Positions 13,461 to 27,663 of a DNA stretch of 64,000 nucleotides are shown piece by piece. This DNA comes from Talinum fruticosum (lineage: Eukaryota; Streptophyta; Magnoliopsida; Caryophyllales; Talinaceae), in the NCBI GenBank assembly GCA_021018815.1, contig JAITYX010000002.1:7657001-7721000 (forward strand), in the 5' to 3' direction. Within the stretch, counting starts at the first letter, position 1; each line of letters opens with the position of its first letter. A program made the translations under genes and the position numbers. The notes beneath the pieces are model-generated. The model saw only the letters and a list, made by a program, of their open reading frames with translations. It was not told the origin of the DNA and searched no databases.

Positions 13461-13597
13461 AGTAGCGGATAGTCTGTTTGGGTAGCGGATAGCTGTTGTA
13501 TTATAACCGTTAGCTAATAGCTGTTTAACTACCTATCTATAAACAATGTGTTCGGTTCAATTAGGTGATAAACATAAAATGACGAAAAAGGACATGA

Positions 13598-13599
<2 letters not shown>

Positions 13600-13663
<64 letters not shown>

Positions 13664-13676
13664 GTAGTAGTAGTAG

Positions 13677-13711
<35 letters not shown>

Positions 13712-13712
13712 T
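13600..13712. repeat. Compound trinucleotide microsatellite (ATT)n-(TAG)n-(TAC)n
   Basis: About 64 bases of pure ATT repeat run directly into (TAG)5 and then about 11 TAC/ACT units. The TAG-TAC junction is self-complementary and could form a hairpin. A poly-Leu/Ser/Thr reading frame across it is an artefact of the repeat. Confidence 0.95.
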
Positions 13713-13900
13713 TAAGTTTTTAATTAGTTTTCATCAACGTAAACAAAAATTCCTTAAATTCAAATTTAACAAAATTTATATAGAGGATAAGTAAAATAAA
13801 GCCCAAAGTACTCGAAAGTCAGGAACAAACATAAGCTAATATTTCATAATGAAAAAGAAAACTACATTGATCTTGTTAACAATTGAATTAATTTTGTCGT

Positions 13901-15303
13901 TTAGCAAGCCATAATTCCTCGAAGCAATTCGATTACTGAACGTCCTTCATTTAAGATTTTTGCCTCGATATTTTCTTCATTTGTGGAACTAGCATTTGAG
14001 AGCTCATCAATGGGTATGTAATTTGGATGTTGCTCAAGTACCGGAACACTCTATCGTTTGGTGATTAAATACGAATGTAATTGTGTAGTGCAAATGTAGC
14101 CACTATAGTCCTTATTTGTGTATCAACACTAAATTGAGGCATTCTATTTAGTTTCTTCCACCTCTGCTTCAAAACTCCAAATGATCTCTCAATGCAACTT
14201 CGAAGGGAAGAGTGTGCACGATTGAAGTTTTCCTGAGCATTTTTGGCGGCTCATTTTGAAATTGAGGATGGTGATATCTTAATTTTGAATATGGTACTAG
14301 ATAACCTTTCTCGTCTGGATATCCTTTATCAACTAAATAGTAGCGACCTAATTAAATTCAATAAAAATAAAAATTGATTAGATGTATAAAAAAAATAGAA
14401 AAAAGAAAGCATTATAAGATGAAGTGAGAATGTATGAAATACCTTTTGGTGGTTTCGGAAAATTCAATTCGGTGTTTCAATTGCATGTAGAAAAACTCGA
14501 GCGTCATGCGCTGATCCTTCCCATCCAGCCGACACAAATGTAAAACACATATTAAAGTCACACGTTGCCATGATATTGAAAGTAGGATACCCTTTTCTTC
14601 CTCTCGTAGGGCAACTGTTCGTTCTCGGGAATACATGCTTGTCACATGTGTACCGTCAATGCATCCAATAGAATCCTATTATAAATCACAACATATAAGA
14701 TAAAATTTTCATAATCAAAATCATTAAAAAAATATATGAGTTATTTCACCTTAAAATAAGGCATGTATCTATCGTCGTCGACAATTTGAGGTGGTATATG
14801 CTTGAACTCCGAATCTCTAGGTCTTATGATGTCATATGCAAGACCCTTAAATTCTCGTGCAGAAATTGTATTTAATACTTGATGAAATACTCGCTTATAG
14901 TATCACCCGAACGTTGAAAACGTTCACCAACCACTCTATTTAAAACACCTAACGCAATGGTGTACAAAAATATGCCAACTTTCTCATAAATTGACATCCT
15001 ACTACTTGGTTGTAACCCATATTTCGTAGACAGCTCCTTACATAATGTTAAAAATAAATCTGGCTCCATTCTAAAAGCGTTCACACATCGAATAGGGTTA
15101 CCATTTAACATTTCCTTAATCCACATCTCTCCTGTTAAAAAAGAGGTCATGCAAGGTTCCTTATAGATGTACTTAGAATAATATATAGATATCAATGTTG
15201 TTATACATGAAGCCATAGTCCAAAATTTATAAAATTGGTCCTCATCATAATACATTTCATCGTATTCCATTTCATCACTATCCATTAATTTCCCGCAATC
15301 CAT
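13901..15303 (-). pseudogene. Harbinger-type DDE transposase (ALP1-like), broken
   Basis: The N-terminal part at 15303-14872 includes NGNPIRCVNAFRMEPDLF, LGVLNRVVGERFQRSGDTIS and related Harbinger landmarks. One missing T near 14879 throws the frame before FHQVLNTISAREFKGLAYD. The core follows after an intron-like gap: SIGCIDGTHV supplies the first Asp and FVSAGWEGSAHDARVF the second. Next comes YYLVDKGYPDEKGYL, then RSFGVLKQRWK supplies the Glu, again with frame changes between blocks. The tail ends at TAA 13901-13903. All three DDE residues survive, but at least three frame breaks make it non-coding. It is the catalytic gene of the surrounding element. Confidence 0.85.
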
Positions 15304-15498
15304 AATAATATATCCAATTATTTATAAAATAAAATATTAAAAAATAACAAACGACAATGAATTAACGAAAAATATAAAAACATATGTTTCTATTTATATA
15401 ATACTAAGTTCAAGTTCAACCATTATACTAAACAACATAACAACTACCAAAAAATTATAATAAAGTTTGCAAACATCCCACAATAATTATGCAGAAAT

Positions 15499-16732
15499 TT
15501 AATTTTCTTTCCTCATATACAAATATTTAAGCCATTTTAATCTACTGTCATCATCATCCATATTCAAAAATATTTCTCTCTTCACAAGCATCCTCAAGCA
15601 CACAAGTAGCATAACACCAAAAATCACTGCCTTTCTCTAAAATGTGATTCTCTACCATACGACTAATAATTTGCATTCCTTTAGTAACGGTAGATGTAGA
15701 TGACTCCTGTTTGCTCTTACTACTTGGTCCACCTTGACTCATTATTTTACAAGATGCAATCAAGTCTTTTATTTGAGAACCCAACATTGCAGACCCCCGA
15801 TTGCCTTCTATTGCGTTTCGAGTTGCATAGGATTCATATTTAAGCCGATTTTTGGACTTCTTTGTATACTTGGTTTCTAACTAGTCCACCTTTACTTGCC
15901 ACTTGGGTACAAAGCAATTGTTTATTCACTTGAGAACCACCTCCTTCATTATTCACCGGGATGTTGTCAACACCATGCTCACTTACAGATTCAACAAAAT
16001 CTTTATAAAAATTTTCTTCATCCCCTAATACTCGATTGAAAATATGCATACTCTTCAAGCATTACCGATATGTATATTTCCTTCTTCCCCAACCTTGTTT
16101 TTTATGCTATTTTCTTCTTCTTGTCCATAGTTGTATTCCTCAACATTGATAATAGGAGGTTCTACGAGTAGGTACATAAACATTTTCTCCGAGTTGCATA
16201 TGAATCTCCATACATTTGGTTCCACTTATCTTCAAGTAATGAACTCACACCTTTGTCTCGAAACTTTTTGATTTGTGAATTCTCCTACATAATATCAAAC
16301 ATCAATATAGATTAATTAAAATATATGGACTTCGTAAGGTATGTTTAGACTACTTTTATTCATATATGGACTACGATTAAGTTGGACAAAAATATACCTT
16401 AATTTTCTTAGCCCACCATTTTGGTGTAGCCTCAATTTTTCCTGAAACAGGATCCCAACCTAGTCCAGTTTCGAATTTCGCAATTGTTTCCAAGCACGCC
16501 AATCCTTTCTCATTGCATCATATTTGTGCTTACAACTAGTGCATAAACATGGACGTCCTATTCTCCGAGTAACTTCTCCTCTAATTTCACGCCATTTAAT
16601 GCATTATCCACGTCCATTTTTCATAATATATTGAAGAATAACATCACATAACACAATCTTCTCATCATAGCTCCACTTGAAAGACTCTTTTGTTGCTTCA
16701 CCCTTTTTAGTTTCATTATTTTCCAACGCCAT
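15499..16732 (-). pseudogene. MYB/SANT-like DNA-binding accessory protein of Harbinger, broken
   Basis: It starts MALENNETKKGEATKESF, followed by a MYB/SANT-like trihelix-type segment: WSYDEKIVLCDVILQYIM, then IKWREIRGEVTRRIGRP and CKHKYDAMRKDW. An in-frame TAA interrupts the domain after about 47 codons. Downstream fragments include GGPSSKSKQESSTSTVTKGM and a tail of MVENHILEKGSDFWCYAT, then DDDDSRLKWLKYLYMRKEN in a shifted frame. Harbinger elements need such a protein to bring the transposase to the DNA ends. This copy is dead. Confidence 0.8.
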
Positions 16733-18634
16733 GTAATATAATGTCAAACCTTTACACGAATACAGACAAAATTATTGAAACTCAACAACTCATCAATCAC
16801 AAGAAGGAATGTCCAAAAACATAAGTTACTAATATTATATGTTGTTTTGATATGAAAAAGAGATATATCAATAGAATAATCTTCCTAGAACTTTCCTCTA
16901 TGGCTTATATGCACATCATATGGGTGTTTATTAACTTGTTAATAATGAAATTAATGGCTACCCATTTTATTGAAGGGGAAGGAGCAGGGAGAGGGAAGAA
17001 GCCTGATTGGAAGTAGTAGCTATTTACATATATATAACATTAATATTCCTCAAAATCAATTGTAGCATGCTTTAGAGAGGTATATAACTTATGAGGCCCA
17101 AAATCAGTGTAATCAAATTATGCTTCCAAGTAACAACATAAATGGAGGTCCCTACAAATGATTAGAACTTCTACTCCACATGTTTCAAGCATATGAGCTA
17201 GTGGCGGATTTAGAGACATTGGAGAAAAGTACTTACAAGTGTCATTGAGTCTGTAATTAGTGTTCATGGACTCGTTATAGTTTTATTTACATTGGTAAGT
17301 GCTAAAACTAGTAGTAATTCGGAGAATCCCCAACACCCGTAAACCTTTTGACTTTATTCATATCGGGGATATTTCTATAGTTCTATTGGTGTTTGTGTAA
17401 GAATAGAGATCATAAAAGAGTTAAAAATCATACAAAACTGCATTTTTTCTGGCTTTCAATAGAAGTGGTGCACAAAAGTCAAAATATCCCAATGAGATAT
17501 CAATTAGGCAACAACATGACAGCAAGACACTTCATGTTGCACATATAAGCTATGTTGCCTAGATTCCGGCACAAGTGTACATTAAGTATGTGCTCAAGTA
17601 TCGAGTTAAAAAGCGCCAAGAATGTGTGGAAAATTTTCCCAATTTTAAGCATCCAGCCATCCAAGTGTCTTGCCTATATTTTATTCTCATGTGTTGACAC
17701 GAGACACCTTTGGGTAGAACAAAGAATCCAGGTACCATAGCATACATACATACTACTTCCACCGACATCCTCATTTGATGACCCTTCACTTTACCTTTCA
17801 AACTATTAGCTCCTCCCCCTCCCAAGCCAAAACAAAAAAAAAAAAAAAAAGAAGGAAAAAGAAAAACAGAACAAAAGGATTTTGTTAATTAGAAAGCACC
17901 GATAACAAAAGGAAATTCCATTCATATATTCTTTGTTCGAATCTCTGTGATGATCTTTTTGCAACTAACATATACAACATCATGCCAAACCAATCACCTG
18001 CTCAAGTCATACCCGAACTTTACTTGCCATCCAATCGGCTTCACAATATCCAGTTAATACCCATGTAAACCTATCGGGGTCCTTATAAGTTATATCCTTA
18101 ATTCCTTATTCAATGTTCCTAATTACAGACTTCAAAAGACCCATTAATCATCACTACCCCTTTATATTAGATAAACCAATATCTCCATTTCCATAAGTGC
18201 TTGTACTAACTCACTTCAACAACATCATCATCACAACTCATATTTACGGAACCACACTAGAGCACCTAAACTTTCAATACCTAAAAGCATAAGATTGTCT
18301 AAATAATTTAAAATATTCAGCCATCTAAATAATGTTCCGTGAAATATTCGGCTAGGTTAAAAGCAACAGATTGCCTAAATAATTTAAAGCATAAGATTGT
18401 CTAAATAATTTCAATACCTCAAATTTGATCCGAAGCATTCGAATTCAAAACAACGGTCTATCATGCAATTAACTTGTACAAATTATGAAATTTCAAAAAC
18501 CCATAGAAGGAATACCCAATCTTCAAAGTTTCGGAATCGGGTAATATACATTAGAAATTAAAAAGATAGATGAAAGAGATTTGCTACTCACAAGTATTGC
18601 TCCAAAATTTCTTCAATCCTTCTTCGAGATGGAG

Positions 18635-18930
18635 AGAGGGGGAAGCAGATCAAAGTTCTTCGAGATGAGCGAGAGAGAGACGGCAGAGCGAGAGGGGGAA
18701 GCAGAGCAAAGTTCTTCGAGATGAGCGCTAAAATTATGTGCGGAGTTTTCTCCCCACCCAAAAGTCTCTCCTCAACAATGGAGAAGAGCAGAGCTAAAAT
18801 TCCGAATTCGGACTTGAGATTCTAGCAAGAGCAGAGAGTTTGAGGAGAGAGCGAGAGACACGGCAGAAGCGAGAGCTTGAGGTGAGAGGAGAGAGGAGAG
18901 AGACGGCAGAGCAGTGTTTGTTTCGGGGTT
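18635..18930. repeat. Purine-rich GA tract with internal duplication
   Basis: GAGAGA/GCGAGAG-rich sequence within the Harbinger element. A segment of about 37 bp containing AAGCAGA(T/G)CAAAGTTCTTC occurs at about 18635-18671 and again at 18692-18728. It probably represents former 5' leader sequence of the accessory gene. Confidence 0.55.
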
Positions 18931-19141
18931 TGTGGGACAAGGGTTTTTTATAGTAATGGCATGGATTGTAATATCCATGATAAATTAAGGGTATTTTTGG
19001 AATTAAAATATTGAAACACTAGTTTCAATTTTCAAACGTTAATGTTAGTAACGTTTTAAAAAGCTAGTATAAACACTAAAAGCTACTCGAAAAAGCTAAT
19101 CAACCGAACACTATAAAATTAAGGAAGTAGTGTTTTAATCC

Positions 19142-19190
19142 ATTCAAAACACTAAACGCTACCTAAAACACTCAGTCGTTGAATAGGTCC
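19142..19190 (-). repeat. Right terminal inverted repeat of the Harbinger element
   Basis: Read on the minus strand it begins GGACCTATTCAACGACTGAG and continues GTGTTTTAGGTAGCG, matching the left end in GG-CCT-TTC, TGAGT and GTTTTAG-GTAGCG. It is followed by TAA. Confidence 0.75.
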
Positions 19191-19310
19191 TAATAATCAA
19201 TAGTAAATATTGATAACTACTAATCGCTAATCTTAACTGCTAATACCCATTATTTACTAACTGTGACACTTATAACTATTAGTTTATAATCATAACTACT
19301 AATTATAGAC
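19191..19310. repeat. AT-rich dispersed repeat interrupted by the Harbinger insertion
   Basis: A run of short alternating units such as AACTACTAAT, AACTATTAG and TAATCATAACTAC. The same texture occurs at 13320-13411 on the other side of the insertion and at 36930-37060 and 58650-58870, so it is a dispersed repeat older than the Harbinger element. Confidence 0.5.
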
Positions 19311-19485
19311 ACCAAAATGACAAAAATAATTATACGCTACTTTTTTTTTTTTTTTTTCCGGGAATACGCCGTAGACTCGTTTACAAATACAACGATATTC
19401 TCACTGGTTTTCAGATTCACAATGCCCCCGACCCGGCGGAAAAAAAAGAAAAGAAAAAACAACCAAAAAAAAGGGGAAAAAAGAA

Positions 19486-19616
19486 GGCCCAAGGTATGCC
19501 CAGGATCGGCCCAAAAGTGGAGGAAAGGGTAGCCCGATAAGAAGGTGTTTGTGAAAGAGAAAGTGCGGAAATAAAAAGGAGGCTCGCTGTCTAGGGTTTC
19601 TCCATTTGTAGGGTTT
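19486..19616 (+). promoter_or_regulatory. Ribosomal-protein-type promoter: site II motifs and telo-boxes
   Basis: GGCCCA (site II) occurs at 19486-19491 and 19508-19513. Two TAGGGTTT telo-box cores follow at 19592-19599 and 19609-19616, shortly before the ATG at 19695. This combination is typical of plant ribosomal-protein and other translation-related genes. The transcription start is inferred to lie between the two motif groups. Confidence 0.75.
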
Positions 19617-19694
19617 TCAGTTTCGCCCCCTCGACTAGAAGACGTCCCTCGTCGCCAACAGGCACGGCCGTAGCAGCAGGAACCCTCATCCACC

Positions 19695-21933
<2,239 letters not shown>

Positions 21934-23323
21934 GTAGTTCTTAAACTGCATCATGGTTGTCAAATGTTCTAGTTTATAGACGCTATTAAGCAAAATTTTC
22001 CAGTGCGATTGAGTTTAGCTGAAATTTTGCAGTTTATCTTTTAATATTTTTGTTAAAGGGTTGTGTAAGATTGATTTTGATGGAGAAATTAACTGTGTTC
22101 TATTGTTCCTACTTTTGAGTATCTGTTCTCACTCTTTTTTTTTTTTTTTTCAAATAAAAATGTGTTGTGCATTTTTGTTTTGGCGAAGGTAGTAGTTGTA
22201 TTGTATTGGGAATTCCTGGCATTCAGCTATGGCCAATTCACTCCATCTTTCAACGGGACCGCTACCAATTCAAGTTTAAAGTCATGTTATTCTGTCCCAT
22301 AATTCTAGTAGGATTGGAAATGATGTCTGCCGATGTGTGAAGGGCAGACCTTCACTTATATTGATAAAGAATGTGAATATTATGTAAGTTTATTTTTTTA
22401 ATTTTTAACTATGCGGTATAAAGAGTTTATTTATTTATCCTATAGAATTACAAAGTGGATTATAAGAACTACAATTTACCCCCAATTTTTATATAAACTT
22501 GAAAAAGGAGACTTTTATCGGTGAATGTTAATCTGTTATTTCTCTGCCCTCTCCACTCGTGTCCCTGAGTTCAACTCCCTCCCTAGTCCTCGGGTCCAGT
22601 TCATACAAAATTATATCATATAATATCATATGGCCTTAAATTCCCCTTATTTTTGCTTCTCTCTTAGCCATCCCTTGACATGTGTCTAGGGACTACAGGT
22701 CCTGAGTTCATGATATAATCACTGCCCAATTTTCATCCCCTCCCCGTCTTTATAAAATGGGAGGGTACTTGAGGAAGAAAGATGGAGAGCGAAAGCTTAA
22801 GTTACGACCATGTTGAATTGATAAAGCTCAATAAATAACATAATTATATAAGCTTATATTTTTTTGAGGTACCTTAAAATTAATTTGTATATTTGAGAGT
22901 TAAAAAATAAATTCATCGTACTGCGAGTTAACTCTCTTTTTTCAATTTATTGTTTATTTTATAAAAAGGGTAAAATGTAATTTTTACAATCTAATAACCC
23001 ATTTGGTACTTCAGATTTCCTGAAGGTTAAAAACATAATTGATCATATTTTAAGTTACCTTAAAATTAATTCATATATTTTAAGGTTAAAAAAATTAAAC
23101 TCATAATACCTAAAGATAAAAAAGTAAAAAATTCACAATTAAATGAAATATATTACCATTATCATATATGTGGAGTTTTAAGGATAAGAATTAAAACCAA
23201 CAATAAATATGTATACTTATTGTTGGTGGAAATATAACTTTTTAGGTATAGTTTCTTATTTTAATATCTCACTAGTTTCTATGAACTCGAACCACTGGAT
23301 TCTAATAAGACAATATATGAATT

Positions 23324-23475
23324 TTGTAGTGGTCGTCACTGGCTTTCCTTGTTCCTCGTTGGCAGTAATCATTTATTGGTTGCTACTATGAGGTCAAGGG
23401 TTCAAGAATTGGTATTTGAAATTGAGGGAGTATATATATATATATACATATTATTAAAATTGTAAGGTATTCTAA
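23324..23475 (+). repeat. SINE-like repeat, copy 1
   Basis: TAGTGGTCGTCACTGG resembles a pol III A box and GGGTTCAAGAATT at about 23398 resembles a B box. Between them is CCTTGTTCCTCGTTGGCAGT, which recurs in copy 2 in related form. Both copies are followed by GGGAG and then by AAGGTATTCTAAAATA-like sequence. The assignment as a tRNA-derived SINE is an inference. Confidence 0.45.
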
Positions 23476-24147
23476 AATATCTTCCTTTTCTCAACTTCCA
23501 TATTTGATCCTCTTCGCTGATGAATACTATATTTTTTCGATATTCGATTTTTAAGTTTATATTAGTTACAAAGGGTGATATTAAACTTGAGATCTAATGT
23601 ACCCAACACCTAAGTCTTAACCACTAAATTAAGACCTCATTGGTTGGTATTCGATCTTATAATAGTCTTTGATCCTTTATTTTATTAGAGTTGAATTATT
23701 GTTAGTTTATAAAGGAGTAGAGTTCTTTTGTCAAAAATTTTCTCCATTCATATGACTCAAATCCGATATTTACTTAGGAAAAACAGGTGCTAACTTGTAT
23801 TGGTATATATTATAATATATTTTAAATAATTATGTAAATTTGGCATATAAATATTTATGCATATGATCAATTTTATGTAAATGACCCTTAAATGTGTATA
23901 ATGTTTATAATGTGATAATTTATAAATGGTCAGGGCCAACAATATAAGCTTATAACGCAGGGGCAATGTAAATCTTTATATTGTATAACATATGTTAATG
24001 GCTTATTTTGTAACTGCTGACCTAATTGCTTATTTTGTTTATGACGTATTAGAATTGAGAATTGCTCCATGTATTATAGTTTTACAAACCCTTAACTGAA
24101 AAAATAGAGTATTCGTTAAATTGTGTATTATTAATAGATTTTTGAAA

Positions 24148-24300
24148 CAGTGGCACCAGCTCTCCTTGTACCTTGTTGGCACTGATCACCTATAGGTTTG
24201 CCTTGAGTTCAAGGGCTCAAGGGCTGGTAAAGAGAGGGAGAGGAAAAGAGAGACGCAAAAGCAAGAGGTATTCCAAAATACCTTTCTTTTTCTCTTTTAA
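24148..24300 (+). repeat. SINE-like repeat, copy 2
   Basis: CAGTGGCACCAGCTCTCCTT, TACCTTGTTGGCACTGATCA and GAGTTCAAGGGCTCAAGGG align with copy 1 at 23324-23475. The shared AGGTATTCCAAAATACCTTT-type tail follows. Confidence 0.45.
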
Positions 24301-25065
24301 TGCCATACTGTGGCCAAATTCCTTTTTCATAACTTTTTATTGATTGGGATGTGGATGGTTGGGCATCGAGATCCAATGATATTCCAATGATATAAGCAAA
24401 ATTAAAAGTTTCAAATCAGCATAAGATCTGATCCAAACTTAATGACCAACAATTCAAAATTGATCCAATTTTTCTTAACAAATTGAACCAAATTAATACA
24501 TTAACTGATCGAAACCAAACCAACTTTTAAATTGCTACATCTGAATGTGAGACGAACTTAAACGATCCAACATGAGATTCAACCAACCCGAACGTAGCCT
24601 TGCTTGAGACTAAAACCCAAATCCGATTGACCAATGTGCTCGCTAAGTCTAAGCATGGGTTGTAGTGTGCTTTAATAGACATCAATTCAGGAATAATATA
24701 AACAAAGGTCTTTGAAAGGTGGAGGTGATTTAATTGGGAGCAGTCAGTAAAGAGTAGCAAGTGAAAGACCAACCAAATAATGAAGCACCAGGTATTGCAG
24801 TTATTGAGCATTTGGGCCACAGCTAATTTCAGGTATTTATAGACACAAAAACACAAGTTGCCTTTCAAATTCATTTCTTCAGAGTTCAATCAAAGACAAT
24901 GTTACTCATCTGACAGTATTAAACTAAGAGATACAATGGGGGTTGGGAAAAAAAAAAGAAGCGGCACTCCACATCAAGAGGAACTTGGTTTTGACAGATT
25001 CAAATCCAGGAGCAACTAGATGACGATAAGAACGCCTGGAAAGTTCTGAACATGACATTTTCACT

Positions 25066-26827
25066 CTACTTTGAAGAGTCGCTAGCCTCGGTTGTCTTGG
25101 CAATCAGTGGGCATTGAGAAACGTAGGGTTTTAGCTGCAAAAAAGGGTGCCAAGATAACAAGCTCAGTGGAATAACATTCGGATAAAAGGTTATGTAGAA
25201 ATAAATTTAGCGCAGCACTGAGAGCTAAATAAAGTTTAATATGAAAGTCCCGAAGGTTGTAGCTAATAGCTTAATACATATACATATACGCCCACCAACA
25301 TAAAGCTGATGGACTCGCAACTAAGAGCTGTAGCAGATGCTTGCCCAAGAATCCCAGAGAAACCTTTCATCGTCTCCAATGCAATCACATATGCAAGGTG
25401 AGGAAATTATATGCATGCATGAGGCTCCCATAAAGAAGATACTCTACCAACACCAATAATGCAATACATTCAATTGCATTGCAAGCATAACACCATCAGT
25501 ACTAAAAAATTCAACAGAACAAAGAGAATATCAAACTACTCCTAGGACCCCATTAAAATCCTAGTAACATTGCTACAAATCCATCTGAACTTCAGAAACC
25601 TGGACATGAAAATGCCTGGCTCCAAGCACTTTGTCCTCGATAAATTCTCAGCTCTCACATCACAATTGGGAGGAAGAGGAGATATACTGGCAACCCTGCT
25701 TATTGTACAAGTTACGACGTGAACTACAAGGTTGTGACATGTTATAAAGCTTTAATATGAAATTGACGACACAAGGGCAACATCACCAGAATTTTAACAT
25801 ATGAAGGGGAACATCACCAGTATTTGATGTTCCAGATATTATCATTGACTCTGCTGTATCAGTCCATTTACTTGAACGTACAGATCCCTTGTTTCATTTC
25901 ACTTAAAACAAGTCATGATTTATATTGCAAATTTCACCGTTAAAGCTCAGAGCTTTTGCTTGTAGCTTTTGATCATATACATGCACAAATTTCTCTTCAC
26001 CCCTACAACAAGCTCTTAACCCCCCAAAAAAATCCCAACTGTGGAGATGAGGTGTACAAGAAGACCATTTACACGGTTGAGCGTAATGCTGCATAAAATA
26101 CTTAGCATCACTAGTTCCTCTAGTCAAAAGCCTGATAAATTGATGCATCATTTTCTCATTTCCCAACGTGTTGTACCGAAAGATAAATTTTCCATTGGCT
26201 TTGGCATAAGAAGTTCTCATTTAAAAAAAGATGATAGTATTTTGGAGATGAAGAATAATACCTTGAAATCAGTCAAATCAGGTACAACATAGTTAGGTAA
26301 CTTTTCTTGAACCACAACATAGCCACCTGCATCAAACTTCAGGTTACTAATGATTAGAAGTGCAATAGACAATTAGAATGTAATACTTCATAGCCACATT
26401 TGATTATTAATATTGATTGTTCTGTTATCAAATATTATGGCTTCTATACGAGGCTCCTCTACTTGCACTAAAGAGACTAACAAAGACCTTTTTACATATG
26501 TCTGAAACATCAGAAGGAAGAGAAGGCACGGAACAAGTACTACAGTAAGTAAAAACATCCTCAAATAAAGAAAACTCTTGAAATTCAGAGTAGCTCGGAG
26601 ATATATTATGTATAACCAATCACAACAAAGCTGCAAGTATATAAGCCAAGTCAAGGAAGGAAAAAGTAGAAGATGACCAGACCTTTGCGGGTGTGAAATC
26701 CAGTGGGCTTACAATTCTTTCCCTTATAATAATTCCTTGGCGCCCTCTTTGAAGAGAGGATGTCAAGTGATGATGTACGCTTCCTACGCATTGCCCGTCC
26801 CAACCCTATTATCAACCCCAGTGGCAT
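25066..26827 (-). CDS. MRPL41: Mitochondrial large-subunit ribosomal protein mL41
   Basis: A component of the mitochondrial ribosome large subunit. Exons: 26827-26683, 26326-26262, 25134-25066; all phases join and the protein is 92 aa. It begins MPLGLIIGLGRAMRRKRTSS and contains LDILSSKRAPRNYYKGKNCK, PTGFHTRKGGYVVVQEKLPN and YVVPDLTDFK-LKPYVSQCP. It ends SDSSK. The strongly basic N-terminus, short length and RAPRNYYKGKN block fit plant mL41 proteins. A 5'UTR exon probably ends at a CAG/GTAGTT donor near 27491, with an acceptor TTTGGTAG near 26876. Intron 2 is 1.1 kb. Confidence 0.9.
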
Positions 26828-27568
26828 CCTTTTCTTTCTTGATACTCAGGATGTCCAAAAGGACTTCACCAAATCTACCAAACATTTCAAAGATCAATGA
26901 GCAAAGGGCCACATGTAAAAATAGGCATTTCTTCTTCTTTCACCACAACCATATCATGCAGATGTACTCATAAAACTTCACAAAAAGGAGCGGCTAGTTT
27001 CACAAAAAATCATCAATTCGATCTTGGAATCAAAACAAAAAGAGAAAAATCGGAGAATACAAGAAAATCTAAATAAGGTCGGAATCAATTATACATCTTC
27101 CATTAAACTAGCAAGTGTAGAATTAAATTTGATTTTTTTCCCTGAAAATGTACTCAAATCAATTAAATAAAGCCTGGATTACTAGAAGGAAACAAAAGAA
27201 CGATCCTCAATTACCCATCTCTATTTCAGAAGTGAAAGGATGAACTTTAATCAACCTAAGCGCGAAAATAAAAGCAGCACAAAATACAGTTCTTAACCAC
27301 AATCAAAGGAGCAAATGGGAAATCCTAGAAAACACAAAGAGAGCAGAATAATTCATAATACATCTAGTTACTTCATCATAATTCGTTTCTGACAAATCTT
27401 AGCCTAAAATTTGCAGTTTCAGAGAGAAATCTGTCAGGAAATCCCTAAATTGAGAATTTGAAACTCGAAAATGGCTTCAACGAACTACCTGGAGAAAGAG
27501 AAGCAGCACGCCGGATTCAGACCAGGGGGTCTTCGAGAAGCCGGAGCCGGAGGGGAGGGGGAGGAGAG

Positions 27569-27663
27569 AGGGTTTAAGCCAGGGTTTCGGGGCCGGAGTC
27601 TTGGGCTATAATCTGCAAACGGCCCAAGCTGTATATATTTTCTCTTGGACTTCTTATTGGGCC
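27569..27663 (-). promoter_or_regulatory. Site II and AGGGTTT motifs upstream of mL41
   Basis: TTGGGCT at 27601-27607, GGCCCAA at 27621-27627 and TTGGGCC at 27657-27663 are site II-type elements. AGGGTTT cores lie at 27569-27575 and 27581-27587. The layout mirrors the RPS3a promoter in this window and is common in plant genes for cytosolic and organellar ribosomal proteins. Confidence 0.65.

Larger units (their letters stand above)
13412..19190 (-). mobile_element. PIF/Harbinger DNA transposon, 5.8 kb, degenerate
   Basis: The element starts GGCCCTGTTCGGCAAAATGA and its other end, read on the opposite strand, starts GGACCTATTCAACGACTGAG. Both continue into GTTTTAG...GTAGCG, giving imperfect TIRs of about 40 bp. 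It is flanked by TAA (13409-13411 and 19191-19193), the 3-bp TWA duplication of this superfamily. Inside on the minus strand are two genes, as expected for Harbinger: a DDE transposase (13901-15303) and a MYB/SANT-like accessory protein (15499-16732). Both are broken by stops and frameshifts. The remaining 2.4 kb at the high-coordinate end is noncoding. Trinucleotide microsatellites have expanded at 13600-13712. Confidence 0.88.
21934..25065. other. Intergenic, RPS3a 3' flank and AT-rich repeats
   Basis: The RPS3a 3'UTR lies at the left. The rest is AT-rich with no supportable gene. It holds two related SINE-like repeats (23324-23475 and 24148-24300), a short (TA)n at about 23430-23445 and a tRNA-like inverted fragment at about 23580-23650. 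An open frame at 24527-24889 on the minus strand resembles nothing recognisable and overlaps what is probably the 3' flank of the mL41 gene. Confidence 0.5.

Noticed and set aside
13546..13794. Open frame with poly-Leu, poly-Ser and poly-Thr runs
   Set aside because: It is the translation of ATT, TAG and TAC microsatellites inside the Harbinger element.
24527..24889. 120-codon minus-strand open frame
   Set aside because: No recognisable domain, cysteine-rich AT-driven composition, and no splice partners.
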